NCBI RefSeq assembly: GCF_910591885.1
Contig: NC_063269.1
Location: forward strand, 5,146,001-5,210,000
DNA from: Bombus terrestris
Lineage: Eukaryota > Arthropoda > Insecta > Hymenoptera > Apidae
Length of the DNA: 64,000 bases
Reading direction: 5' to 3'
Shown here: in pieces, positions 1 through 13,050 of the stretch
Numbering within the stretch: the stretch's first letter is position 1
Layout of the letters: the number at the start of each line of letters is the position of its first letter
Made by a program: the position numbers and the translations under genes
The notes under the pieces: model-generated
Seen by the model: only the letters and a program-made list of their open reading frames with translations
The model's database searches: none
What the model was told of the DNA's origin: nothing

Positions 1-3000
1 CAAAAACGTCACGGTGCCGACTAACCGCGAGAGCTTCGAATCCATCCGATGCGTTCGCGCGAAATCCACGATAATTCCTACGATCGAACGATCGAAACTT
101 TCCGATAGGGAATTAAAATCGAGATACTTCGGATTATAGAGTTGCATCGGACCTAGAGCGGTTCGTTCGTCGGAAGGAGCGCGAACGCAGGCGGTGCAAT
201 TTTATTCGGAGAAACAAAGAGAGCGTCGATCTGTGGAAGCGATATCGGAGCAGGACAGAACCAGCGAATGCCGATGTCGTGACTGACCGTGTCCCCAGGC
301 ACGGCCGGTAACCGCGCCGGTATAATTTGAGGTCGAGCACGGATTAAGCCGTTCAATTTCACCTGTACGCGACGACCGTTCGCCTGGCTGGGTCGCATCG
401 AAACGCGTGCGAAACTACTCGCGCGTAAATCTTGCCCCGCGAAGACAAATACGCGTGTGTTCAGGGAAATCCTGAAAACGCGCAGCGGGAATCTCGGCAT
501 GTGTCGTTGAGCTTTTTTGCGACCTTCGACCAGCGAGATGCGACGGAAAAACTCGTCGTCGACTAGCCGCTCGTAAAGCCCGAGCGTTTCAACTTTTATC
601 GTGGCTCCGATTTGTTCATGCTGGCGGTCCGACCGGGATCGTCGCGGAAAATAGCCGTAAACCTGCCATGACCGTGAACGAGTCGTGGAAAAACGCGACT
701 GCAATACCCGGCAAGGCGAGAGAAAAACGAACTTTGCCCGGGATCGTGGCTTTCCGGCGGACAGACTCGAGCCAACGGCCAGGGAGAATGGAAAAACGCA
801 AAGGTGTGCAGGCATAGCGGCGTGCAAGTTTCGCGCAGCTTTTGTGCGCGGCCGTCGGCCAAAGATAAACAACGGCGGAGGTGGCTCGTTCGTCGTTAAA
901 AAGTTTGAAAAAAATTGCACGATATGGTGCGAGGCCGGCTGAAAAAAGAAACAAACGGCGGTAGAGAATCGAAAATCCATCCACCCGCCACTTCTACCTT
1001 CCAACTTCTTCTCCCTTCCTTCTCCCTTTTTCTAAGAAAAAAAAACGCTGGAAGCGGGAGAACATGAACGCCTCGAGAGAAACGACGGCGCAAGAACGCG
1101 GTGGAAAGCGGCACGCGAGAGAACCGTACGCAGCTTACTTTTCGTTTTCCTTCGTTTCGAGCGATAATCGTAGACGCGTGCGTAAGTATACGCATGTCGA
1201 ATAGAAAGTGCACACGGAAGGTAGTTTTTCGCGGAGAGTGCAGGATTCTAAGCATCTTTTCCGTGAACGGCCGCTGAAACTCGGCGAAATTTATTCGTCT
1301 GCACAACCCCTTAAATCACACGCCCCCTTATGGGAACGCCGGTACCAAGCCCCCAACACTTCCGGCTGCTTCGATGCAGCTGGGGATGGCAACCATGTGC
1401 TCGCCCCAGAGTCACGACGCACCCTTTCGCCATTACCCCCTCGCTCCATCCGCCTATCCTCGCGCCAAGACACTTCCCCGTGGTCGGAGGCAGCGGATGT
1501 TCCTAGACTCGGCCGTTTCTGCGGGGAACAGCGGCGCATATTTTATTTTCGAAGCCGGCTGCATTGACAATTTGCAGCGGTGTTATGTAAATGCAGCGTC
1601 ACGTACGCGCACCACGACGCGCCGCTCTTTCGCTGTGGCGAAGAATAGGAGGACGAGAAGAAGAAGAAGGGCTCGAAGAGTGAAAGAAAGAGAGAGACAG
1701 AGAGAGGGGAGTTAGGTTAGGGGAAGGGGCAGAGAGAAAAGACGAACGGGAGGGAAAAGTTTTGTCGAGCGTCGATCGTTCGGAAAAATGCAACGGAATG
1801 CTCTTCGACGATGCGCTCTACTACTGCGAGGACGCGGCCCGTTTCTGACACACGTCTCTCTTTCGGCGAACGCTTTTAGCGCGCTCGTTCCTTCTCCACG
1901 TCGCACGATTCCGCACTCCATCGTTCCCGCAGGCGGCGGCGTGGGGAACGAACGATTGAAACGTTTTCGAGAGGATACTCCAGGGACACGAGATCCTGAA
2001 AATCTTGGAGCTGCTTGCTCGCGCGGAAACGATCGTCTCCGGAATCGAACGTCCGCGTATTACGTTAGGAAAAAGCCGGTGCGAGAACGATAAACCAAGA
2101 ATTTTGATGAAACGAACGTGGCTGATACTCGTCGTAAGGCGACGGCTGATTTAACAACTCGGTTGCCACGAAGTTTTATATTAACGCGATACCTAACGGT
2201 TGACGCAAGCTCCGTATAGTTTCGAGCCGTGTTTGCTCGTTATTGCCAATTTAATCGAGAATTCGATGAAAATTTCCCCTCGGCTGATACTGAAAATTAC
2301 GTATACGCGTACAAATAAATATGCAAAATATGGCGAGCGACAGGGAACGCATAGAGAATTAAAGGGATCCGAGCGGAAGAGCGAAATAAACGTTAGCAAA
2401 AAAGGAGGACGGCGGGGGAGAGAGACTTGTAACGAGCGGGAGAATATGTTAATCTCGAGACCCGTGCTATACATATGGAAATGACTAGCGTAGAATCAGC
2501 GCGGCAATGCGTCGCCCGACATTCTCTTTCAACGAATTTCCTGGGAAAAGCCTGGAAAGCTTCTTGCGCTAGGATTTTTACGTGCGACTCTTACATTTTT
2601 CAGATTGGACCCGTCACGTATCCGCTGTCGGACGAACTGCTTCGAATTTGCAAAACGACGCTCCGCCTACCGATTTTCTACGCCGCGGCAACGACAACGG
2701 CGAATAATTACCGGGACATTCGGTAATTACTAATTTGACAAGTATCGACCGGCGGATCGTTTAATTACCGGTGGGATAATCGACGCGTCGGGCCTGGTCG
2801 CTCTCGGGGCCGAGCGCTTCGTGGCAGGCTTTTCAAATTTTTTTAAAAGCCTTCCCTCGTAATCTGGCGAATAAAGGGACGGGAAGGAAAGGAAGCTCGG
2901 GCTCGCGCAACTTTCGCCCAAGTACCACGAATTATCAGCGATATTCGGGAGTTCCGTGGAAGAGCGTAAAGGCGGAAATGCGGTTTCCTCTTTGGCCCAA

Positions 3001-6000
3001 CTTTTTCGCCGTAGCTGCCCGCTTTCCTGCCCTCTCGATTCGTCTCTACTTTTCGTATTCGCCTCGAAAACCGGCGCGCCTCTTCTACGCTCCGGCTACC
3101 GAGATCGATTTCGCCGGACTCCGCGTCGACGACTCGACGCCGCGTTGGCCGGACTTTTACAACATCTTCCACGGACTTTCGTACCGATGAAGCGAAGCTG
3201 ACGAAGGATCTCGCGTTCATCGAACACGCCATACGACGAATTTTCATAGCAAAGTTCCATTCTCGCCTATATCGATCACCCGCATATGCGAACGATATAC
3301 GAAGCTTCTTTACAAATTTTTAACCCTCGGTACACCGCTTAGTCATCCTCGAACATCTTGCCTTTAAGGTTCCCGTCCCAGCTCTGAATTCTTCAAATAA
3401 ATTCCTCGAACGATCAACGTATACGTACAGATGTATATACGCGCCGTGTGTACGAATACGTAGACGCGTGGACAAAATGGAACATGTTTGCGCACTTGGA
3501 CCGACAGGATACAGTCGCATCGACGTCCTCGCGCGCGTCAGGAAAAATATCAGCCCTTTGTTTTTATATAAAATGGATCTAACCCACCCGTATGTGTCTA
3601 ACCCCCGCACGGTTCGATTCAGCTAGGTACCTTCACCGGGAACGATGTTGCATCCCTCTTTGTAGCTAGCGTCCTAGGGTGTACACGAGTATGCACCACC
3701 TACCCTTCTGGATACTTTACCACCCTTTGGCTGCTCGTTGCCACTTTCCTTCGGTTTCTCTTACCCTCGTGGCGGACCGATACTCGTAGTCGTCGCAAGC
3801 ACGGAAGTTGGGAACAATGTTTCAACTGCGGGGTGTTTGGAATCGTGAGTGGATCGAGAGGGTGAAAAAGCCCCGGGGGCGGCAACTACTCGATAGCGTC
3901 TCTACGGTGTACGGATAACGTTCAACAACGATGTCGGACGGCGGCGACGATAACGTCCGCACGACGCGTTATTCGCGCTTCTGGACGAAGCTTCCGGTCT
4001 CGCGAGCAAAGAGGATTCACGGGTTTGAATTTAATAGCGGCATATCCGGTGCAAGCTCTTTAAGCCGCTAGACGGTCGGCTTGCTTTAATTAAATTTTGT
4101 TTTCGCTCTCGAGAAACTTCTTCCAGCTGTTTTGTTTTTTTTCGGAACCCATTAAAACTTCCCTCTCTCCTCACTCCCTCCGGGTTTTTAATTCCCTTTC
4201 ATTTGACTTCTTTGAGATTGCCTGGCCGTGCGACCAACGCTACTACCGGCGCGCACTTGCACAAAGTATCCCAGACGATTCTGGCCGCGAGATTAAAACG
4301 AAATCGCTTTGCCGGGCATCTTTCTTTTTTTTCTCTCCCCTTTGCCGCCCTCATAGACGCCCAATAATACTCCGACAAATAGATCGCGCATCGTAACCAG
4401 AAAATTTTCCAACCGAGCTAACTCGTTTTAATTAAAATCAATTCGCGTAATGGGAACTTTTCGCGAACGGCGATGCTCGATCGAAAGGTGGCGGCTGTTT
4501 CGCTCGCGTGCTTCTCTTCTCGGGCTAAACAAGCAACAGCATTGCAAACGATCGAGCACGAATTCCAACCAAAGATCCGCATAATTTTCCAACCGGTCAA
4601 AGTCTCTCCTACGAAGAGATATCCATAGAAACGGTACGACTACGAGATCGCCATTTCAATTCCAAACTCTCTTTCTCTAGCCCGCGGTGCTTTCGCTCTT
4701 TCATCGAGAAAGCTTTCATCGGTAAGTTTTCACCGAAAGAGCGGACGAACAAGAAGAAAACAAAAAGAGAAGAGGAGAGGAAACCGCGGGTTATAAATGA
4801 CACGAGCGGAACGCGTGTAGGCGCAGCAGCAAAAATCAGGCGGCAAATACGTACGTGTACATAAATATGCAAAAGGCAGACGACCGATCGCTCGCCCCCT
4901 TCGCGTGCGCTAAACGGCGTGGCCGAACCTCGCATCCCTTCGAAGCTCGCGTGATTTACGGCCCTGTACGTGACTTCCTGTTGACGCGTACCGCTATCGT
5001 CGATACGAACCGTCGGCTGCTCTGTCAGGCGACAAAGCGCACTCGGCGAACTACGCCTCCGACGGTCTGCAAATAACGAGATGTAATCGAAGAAAGAGAC
5101 CCCTTTGCCACGCATGCACGAATCCACTCGATGGTCTTTCGACGGAACGTCTTGCTTCGACGAAGACCGTTACGTCGTCACGGGTTTCCTTTGTACGTTC
5201 TCCTATGTTCGTGTCAGGATCTCCTGTGACGCATACGGTGTTTCGTAAACGCTGGAAAGTTGGAGCGCGAAATTCACGCGATGTGATCGTGGACGAGTCG
5301 TGGATGCTTGGCTCGAACGGATCCGTGTCTCCGAGAGCGATACACGCGTGGTAGTTTAATCTGGTATAGTGGCGTTGGGAGACAGATTGAAAGGAAACGA
5401 TCTCACGTCCGGCGTATCGCGTCGCGGTTCGCGCTCGCGTTACGACGTCATAAATTTCCCACCCAACACGTTAACCGGGTCTCGTGAATCGCAACACCGC
5501 GGCGACCTGGCTGCGTTTTCGCGGATCTCGCTCGAGTTCATTGCCTTGTCACGAGTTTCGCTCCTCTCTTGGTTATATAGACTGGTCACTGACCAGCCTA
5601 TGACCAAAGTCTGGCCTCGACATGCAACGAAAACTCCGTAGAACGTTGAAAGACGCGAACCAGCAACGGCCACCGCTTTGTCTTGGCGTATTGTTGCGCG
5701 ACTCGAAGCTGGAGAAAGGAACGAAACGCAATTAGAAGGAGGGAAAGACAAAAGGGCGCGCTTCGCGAACCCAGGTTTGTTCATTGCGTCCAAGAGACTC
5801 TCGACGAAACAGCAACGGTATATCGGGTTAAGATGCCAATTACTGAAATACCGCTGACCGCTCTTCGTCGAGTTAAAATTCACTCGCGACAACGGAACCG
5901 GCGGCAAGGGACGATACTTCTTTTCTAAGAGCGGGCAATTACCGCTAAGAAGACGCGGAGGGAAGATTCAGCGACGGAGGTTCGCGCGGAAAACGCAAAT

Positions 6001-8834
6001 TTACGTCTGCCTCGTGTCTTCATTTGCTCATCTAATAAAGCGAATTTCGCGCGGCTTTGGATCGTTACCGGTGCACAGCGGAACGGAAGCTAATCCGACC
6101 AATTAGCGGCATACCTAAATTGAATTCCGGCTCGATTCCAGGTACCAAGATTCATCGGTTCCTATAGCTTTCGCCGTCTTCTCCGAGCATCTCGATGAAG
6201 ACGACGTTTCTTTCGCGCAACGATCTTTGTAACGGAACGGACGAGAGGGAAAATGCGAGTGGGAAAAAGAGAAGAGGAAGAAAAGAACGCAAACGAACGA
6301 AAAACTAACTACTCGAGTACGCGTGCGGAGTTCACTGAAATTTTCGTCCCGATGGAATAAATACAGGAGCATCGTCTGGAAACTGTCGGACGAGAATTGG
6401 CCGTTGTATGGAGTATGATCTTGTTTTCCCGAGGATGCGATATAGCTGAACGAGAGTACCGACAGTTTTCATTTCAGAAATATTCTTCATTAAGGCTGGC
6501 TGCGAAAGTTAGAGAAGCGAGCTGTGTGGGTGGCACGATAATGTTGCTATCCTTGAGACTAGAAACCGGAGGACGTTGATCGGCGTGTCGTAAAGTTTCG
6601 AAATGAAAAACGCGGATGAAAGGCAACCGGTAGAATCGCATATTCTTCGGATCGCTGCACAACGCCGCGTTGCCTCGCGTCCATTCTCACTCGATGGCTA
6701 ATTAATATTTGCCGGCTGTCGGCTATCGATTCCCTTGGTGGTCTAGAGCGGGCAATCGAGCGTTACGCGGACCTGTCCCTATCCGCGCGGTGTCTAGTTC
6801 CTCGAGACTCGTTAATCCGATACTCCGGGATCGTCAAACTTTCGAAGCAAAGCGCTTGTGCACGGATACCGGCGACAATGCTGATTTACACCCCACGGGA
6901 AATGAACCGTTTAACGGAAGACGGAGTGCCGCGAGCAGCCAGCCTCGGCCGCGAAGCTGAAACGACTAGATTACTTGCCGGCCAAGTTTCGATTGTTCTT
7001 GTCCAACGGTGTATTTCCTAGAATTCACGAGCTGTTTCTGTGATCAAGGGAAACGCGAGCCAGCTAGCGATAAGTCGACGCTGTGCCTCGTCTAAACTCG
7101 CCTAAATACGTTCAAGTAGCTCCGTGCTACTTTAAAAGATTCACAAGGATAAGATTCGACGAACGTCTACTAAATCACGGCGGCGGGTTATACCGCAGCT
7201 TCGATCGATCATACTACGCGTTCTTAACTCAATTACCAGGGATCGAGCCTGGATGCTGGATTTCGAACGGCGCCAAATTATCGCGGCTCGCATTCGGCGC
7301 GAGGAACATCGAGATAAGGATGATGCGCGGTGTTGGAGAACCGGAGGAACGATTCTCGCAGCTTCCTTTGGTATTATTGCCTTCCTGTAATCCGAACGAG
7401 CCCTTATGGATGCAATTTCCTCGTCAGCGAAATTGTGAAAAAAAGAGAAGACGAGTCGTCCCGATCTTCCGGTTCTTCCTCGTTTCACCAGAAAGCTCGG
7501 TTGATCCGCTTATCGGTAAACGCTGTTGTCGTTAATCTCGCGGTTCGACGTATCCTCGCATTTCCTCGAAATGAAGGGAGCACGACGGTCATCGGGCACG
7601 GTTTTCAAAATTCACGCTGCTCGATTCCACCCGAACTCGGATGTGACGCAAGAAACGCACAGGTGTTGGCTGCAGCATACAGCAAGGGTTTATCGATGAA
7701 CGACATCGCGTGATTACCGCTATCTGCCGCGTCATAGACAGGCTACGATTGTACCGATGGAAATTTACATAACACTCGACGCCGGTGATTGGGCTACAGG
7801 GACACGAGATTTTATAGAAGCTGCGATCAGCGTGAACCTGCCATCCACATCTACCCGACCCAACCGGTACGTCGATCGTGTAGTCGTTTTTGTAAACCTC
7901 GTTCGAACGTAATTCTTTTGGCCCGGTTCAAAAATATTCTATTACGATCGAGAACCGTGCCTCGCCACTGGCGAAACACGTGGCAAAAGAATCGCTTTGA
8001 ACATCGCACTGATCGATGTATCCAGGCGCTTTTTACGCGATCGTCCATGTTCTAACGGACCGAAACGAAACACGTATCGAATTTTCGAAAGGTCACGAAG
8101 CTAGCGAAAGTCGGGGGTGGCCTGGGCTTTTTCCCTCTCGATGTTTTTGCTACTGGCGTATGACTGGCCACGAAACGCCTATTCTCTTGGTGAAAAATCG
8201 CTCGATAAACTTTTGACGTGGAACACGTCCAAGAGGGAAGCGTGTCGCTCGGTTTCGACCCATATCGCGAGAAAGTCGGCCAAATTGAATGTCGGAACGA
8301 GGCGTGGCGAGGCGAGGAGGCGATCATTAGCCAGTTTATCCCGGTCGCGAGAGGCAGTCAGCGGCGCACAATGCCTCTGTCCCCGTTCATGCGTGGTAGG
8401 CGCGAGCGGGAGCGAGCAAGAGCGAGAGGGATCGAGGGACCGAGCGCGAACACGTGTTCCGAATGCGTCGTTTGGCTGGGATAATCGTTCGCTCGGAAAA
8501 CAGACGTTCCGATAATCGACGGAACGCCGTTGCGCCCACACTTCGCAACCCCAGCATCCCCGACAGCCCCGACAACCCCCATTGTCACAATATCGTCGCC
8601 AGATTGATCCGCGCCGATCGCCGGAACCTGCGCTCGCCGCTCCCAAGTATACGAATCTTTCGCGATGTATTCGCGTCACTGTGATCGAACAGAACGATCC
8701 GCCAGCAACGTGCTGAAAATAGAAATAGAAATCGTAACGTCGTAAATTACGACCAGCAACTAATCGAGTCGAGCTGACCGGCAGGTTTCGCGCGGATCGA
8801 GAAGTTATTTTATTTCAACGAGATGGTCACGAGA

Positions 8835-8838
8835 GAGA

Positions 8839-8872
<34 letters not shown>
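8835..8872. repeat. (GA)n microsatellite
   Basis: An imperfect then near-pure GA dinucleotide run, read directly. It lies in the gene-free GC-rich block, and no gene depends on it. GA runs can bind GAGA-type factors in insects, but nothing here shows that. Confidence 0.9.
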
Positions 8873-8879
<7 letters not shown>

Positions 8880-11800
8880 GAAGACAGAGGGAATTTTTCG
8901 AACGAATAAATAAAATTCCACGGAGAATATAAAAGATCGAGGCCGAGCAAACGCGGGGGCAAACAAACAAACGGGCTCGCGCCGGGTGACAAAAGTTACA
9001 ACACTCGCTTGCCTGCCCACGCTTTCGCTCGCTTCGACGATAAAACATCGTTGCACTCGGTCGATTTACAGAGCTCTGTAAACTCGCGACTCACGCGAAT
9101 TTCCGCAGTCCACGGCGATCAGGAAGAATTCGATTAATCGACACCGAACGTTCCTTTTAACGCGGGTCTGCAACCGCTTCGACCAACCTCCGACGTAATT
9201 TCATTTCTGTCCGATTCCTCTCGCGGTTCCAGCGCTCCTCCGCAACTTTGTTGCGCCACCGATCGATCATCGGTTCGCGTGGAAAACGGAAACGCGAAAC
9301 GTCGCTGCATCGTCCGGACCTCGTTGTCGACTTTCATTGCAGCCGTGTCGGTCTTTCGCGCGTGCTTCTGGACGAACGAGAAAGAGAGCGACAACCGATC
9401 GAAAGTTTCCGACGATTTCACGGTCCGTCGATATATCGATCTGGAGACGGTGACGAGTGTGTCGAGGCGAAACGGGGACCGGATGCAAGCCACGCAAGAG
9501 CAAACGTTAAAAGGTACGTGCACAGCTCCAAACTTCCAACCAGACGAGACCCAACGAACTTAAGAATTTATACGATTCGTCCAGTCGCTGTCTTCGATTC
9601 GATTTGCCCACTGCTTCGCCGGAAACAAGCTCGCTCGACTGCCACCGATTCCTCGTATTTGCCAAGAACAGCTTGCCGATGCGATGGCACAGCTACTTCG
9701 TCCAACCCCGAAACGCGGAAACGCCCGTTTGTTTCGATCAAACAACACGGTTCAATTGCCTCGAATAATTTCTCGCTATTTGCAATTCGCCGCTACCCGT
9801 TATCGTTATTCTACGAAAACGCGATCGATTCAATTCCTTTTACCTTGGAAATTGTAAATGCCCGGCAGTGGAAATGTCCGATGAAACGAGGGAAACAACG
9901 AGATTTTTCTATTCCGGAATGCGATTTCGATATAGCAAGGTCGTGGCTCTTGGATCGCGAACAACGACGTTTCGGCAGGAAGCAATCAGGACCAACCGGA
10001 TCATCCGATCGGTTGACGCTGCGGCGTCAAACTTCCAAACGCCGGTAAACATCTAGCGAAAAACGATTCGTCGAAGAACGAGTGCCGATGGTTGAAAAGC
10101 CGCCAGCTGAACTGACTACCTCGGAGAACGTGAAAATAGAATTGTAATTTTATCCCTTTTGTGCGAACGTTATGGATCGCGTATGTTGAAAGATAAAAAG
10201 GAACGTCGCGGCAGATGCTCCGCAACATTCAGCCGACGCTCGTCTACCAGCAAAGCCTTCGACCTAATTAGGAGAAAATTAATCATCGTATTGTCTGGGA
10301 AAAATTATCGGAGGAACGAGATTCCTGGAACACCGCGAGGAATCCGCGTCCCCTCTGAGACAATACCGACTCGACTTTCTACCAAGAACCACGATCCGCC
10401 AGCTACTGTCGGACAGTTTACGAACCTTAAAAACTTTATTACTACGTTAATTAGCGCGCGTTATTCCAGATTCCCTTTGCCTGCTGCGACTTGGCCACAG
10501 TCGTCGTTCAACGTCGTCAACGTGGCAAATTTTCAGATCAGTAGCTAAGACACCTCTTCTTTAATCTATCTCGCGTGGAATTCCGCCACGTTTCGACAAC
10601 GACGATTCGCCTGACTTAACGAAAAGCTAGTTCGGGGCCGGATTCGCGAAAAGGGAAACGAGATACCTGGCGTTGATTTCGACAGCCAACGAGACCCAAT
10701 TCCTCGAGAACTTTTCGCATTAATAAATCCATCGCGCGTTAGGAATTATAAATCACGGTGCCAGAGTCCGGCGCGCCCTATTGGAAATGTTCGAAATTCC
10801 CGAGCTTTTCGAAGAGGATGTACTTGAACTGCATAGTTCGGCCCGCGTGATTCTTTATTCGCCAACCTCGGTTGCTTCGTCCTCCCACCGACAAATTCCT
10901 TCGAAAGTTTCGCAAAGCGGACTTTCGGTAGCCCTCGCGTCCTCGTCGCCTGTTCACGTGTCCAGGATATTCTTTGACGTCGGTGTCCTTTCACGTAAAT
11001 TTATATAACGAGCCCTGATTTGATTCGTATCGCGTACGCGATTAATTAATGATAACGTTGAGTCTATCATCGGAGATGGCGATTAAGCAAAGGGGTAGAC
11101 ATCAATTTTGAAAATTTTGCACCGTTCTATTTTTGAAACTATCTATGTGAGAGAAGACAACCCTATACCCCGTGGGATCCGCGTTCCTTTCGCCAATCGA
11201 CTTTCGAACCACGAAGAACGCGTACACGTGGTCGATGGAATTGCGTCGAAACTCGTTAAAGGAAGATGAAAAATCGTAGCGGTTCGTGCTGGCTTCTAGA
11301 TCACGTTACAATTTGAAATTGCACAGAAGGTTTCGCGTTCGTATAACAGGAGACGATTTCCATCGACAACACGACGGCAGAAGCGGCGAAGGGAGCGCGC
11401 GATGGTCGCATAAACATGGAAAAACAGTTTTTCAAAATTGTCGTAATTCCCAGTGACACGGCACAGGCTAGCGCAGCTGTTGCGGTCCCAAACGGGAGTT
11501 GGATGCACATACAGACATAAACTACGACAGAATGTGCTACAACCTCCTAGCGAGAACTTTAAATCCCGCAGCTACGTCACTACGTGAACTTCCTTGCCTG
11601 CTTTAAATCCACCTACCGCGAGTTCCTATTATCTTCGCGCAAACGTTTGCTCCGTTACGAGATCGAAGTTTCATGCCTGCTGCTTTCGCGTCGCGTGATT
11701 TTTCCCCGGTTTCGTAAAAACACTCTCGACTCCGACGGATGATCTGCAACTTTATCGACAGCGCGACGGACTATAGTCGGAACCGAGTCGGACCGGCAAA

Positions 11801-13019
11801 CTTCTTCGTTGCGTTCGCACCGTTAGCGTTTCAAACGAGACACGTTTTCAGAATCTGATACATCGCGTCTGTCGATTGTTTGCTCAGCTGTTACGGCCGA
11901 AAGCACGTGGCGCAACTTCGAAACTACAGTTACAGTTTCCTTGGACATAAACTCGTATTGCGACGACCGAATCTGTCCGGAGAATATATATCTTGGAAAA
12001 GCGCAACACATCGGGCTAAGGATATAGCCGGAACGAGGGCGAGAAAGTACGAAGCGAGAGAAAAAGGGAGGCGGAAACAGAGAGCAGGAAATGGAAAACA
12101 AAGTACGCGATCGAAACATTTCGTCTGGATGCAGGCGTTAGCCAAAGTCGAACGGCAAACTGCAAGTTACGATCGACGTTTGCGTCGTCGACGCGGTGAC
12201 TTCTGATTCGCCCTCGTGCCGTTATGTGCTGCTGCAGTCGAGAGTTGCTCGTTTTTCGCTATAAAACCGCGCTGGACGTAAAAAAAAGGAAAGTACAATC
12301 CCCCGGGACAGACAACTATTTTACGAGGCATCCATTTGAATTTATTTACTGCAAAGACATTTATCGACGTTGTATCGTCCACGTGACGCGCGTAGCACGC
12401 TCTCTTTCAAAATTACTTCCAACTTCGTAAAAAGACATTGCGCTATTCGCATTCCTTTCGTTATCGGGTCGACGAAACGAGCGAATGCTTCTTTCGCGAT
12501 GAACAGAGAGAAAAACGTCGGATCGCGATCTACACGGGAAACACCGTAGAAATTTCAAGATAATTTTCGTTCGAGAGAATCCTGCGATTCTTCCGCTATT
12601 TATCTACAGCGAGATGGATTTTGAGAGATGAAATCGCTCGGATCCGTCAGACCGAATCGATTGGGATACCAAGCGCGACCCTTGGTGTTAGTGCTCCGAT
12701 CGGTGGCACGACTTGACGGTTTAATTTACGACTTGGTTATACGCTGTGCAGATTTACCATAGGATTTCTGCCGGCAAGAGGCAAGGTATTTCATCGCATT
12801 GGCAAAACGAAGCAAATAACGCACGCGAATCGATAGAAGCCGCGACAATAATGCTTGCCGCGTAAACCGAACAAGCCGTTTAAAACCGCTACTTGATTAA
12901 CAGTAAAGCCTGTAGATCCGTCGGTATTTTCTGGCATGGAAACACTGTCGACCACCACCGCCGATATCGGCTCGTGAAAATCAGAATCGAGGATTACAAC
13001 GTGTCTCATTAAAGTACAA

Positions 13020-13020
<1 letters not shown>

Positions 13021-13046
<26 letters not shown>
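13021..13046. repeat. (GA)n microsatellite
   Basis: A pure GA dinucleotide tract followed by further GA-rich sequence, read directly. It is isolated in the left gene-free block. Confidence 0.9.

Positions 13047-13050
<4 letters not shown>

Noticed and set aside
153..1004. 283-codon minus-strand open frame
   Set aside because: It is overlapped by several frames on both strands, has Arg/Ser/Phe-rich composition and no domain, start context or splice logic. It is expected by chance in GC-rich DNA.
3600..3625. GGTTCGATTC, a B-box-like string
   Set aside because: There is no T-stem partner or upstream A box, so it is a chance match.
7225..7250. Possible tRNA T-arm (CCAGG...CCTGG with a TCGATC loop) on the minus strand
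   Set aside because: No matching A box, anticodon arm or acceptor stem could be placed around it.
9248..10048. 266-codon + strand open frame
   Set aside because: Same composition artefact; no domain, signal or splice context.
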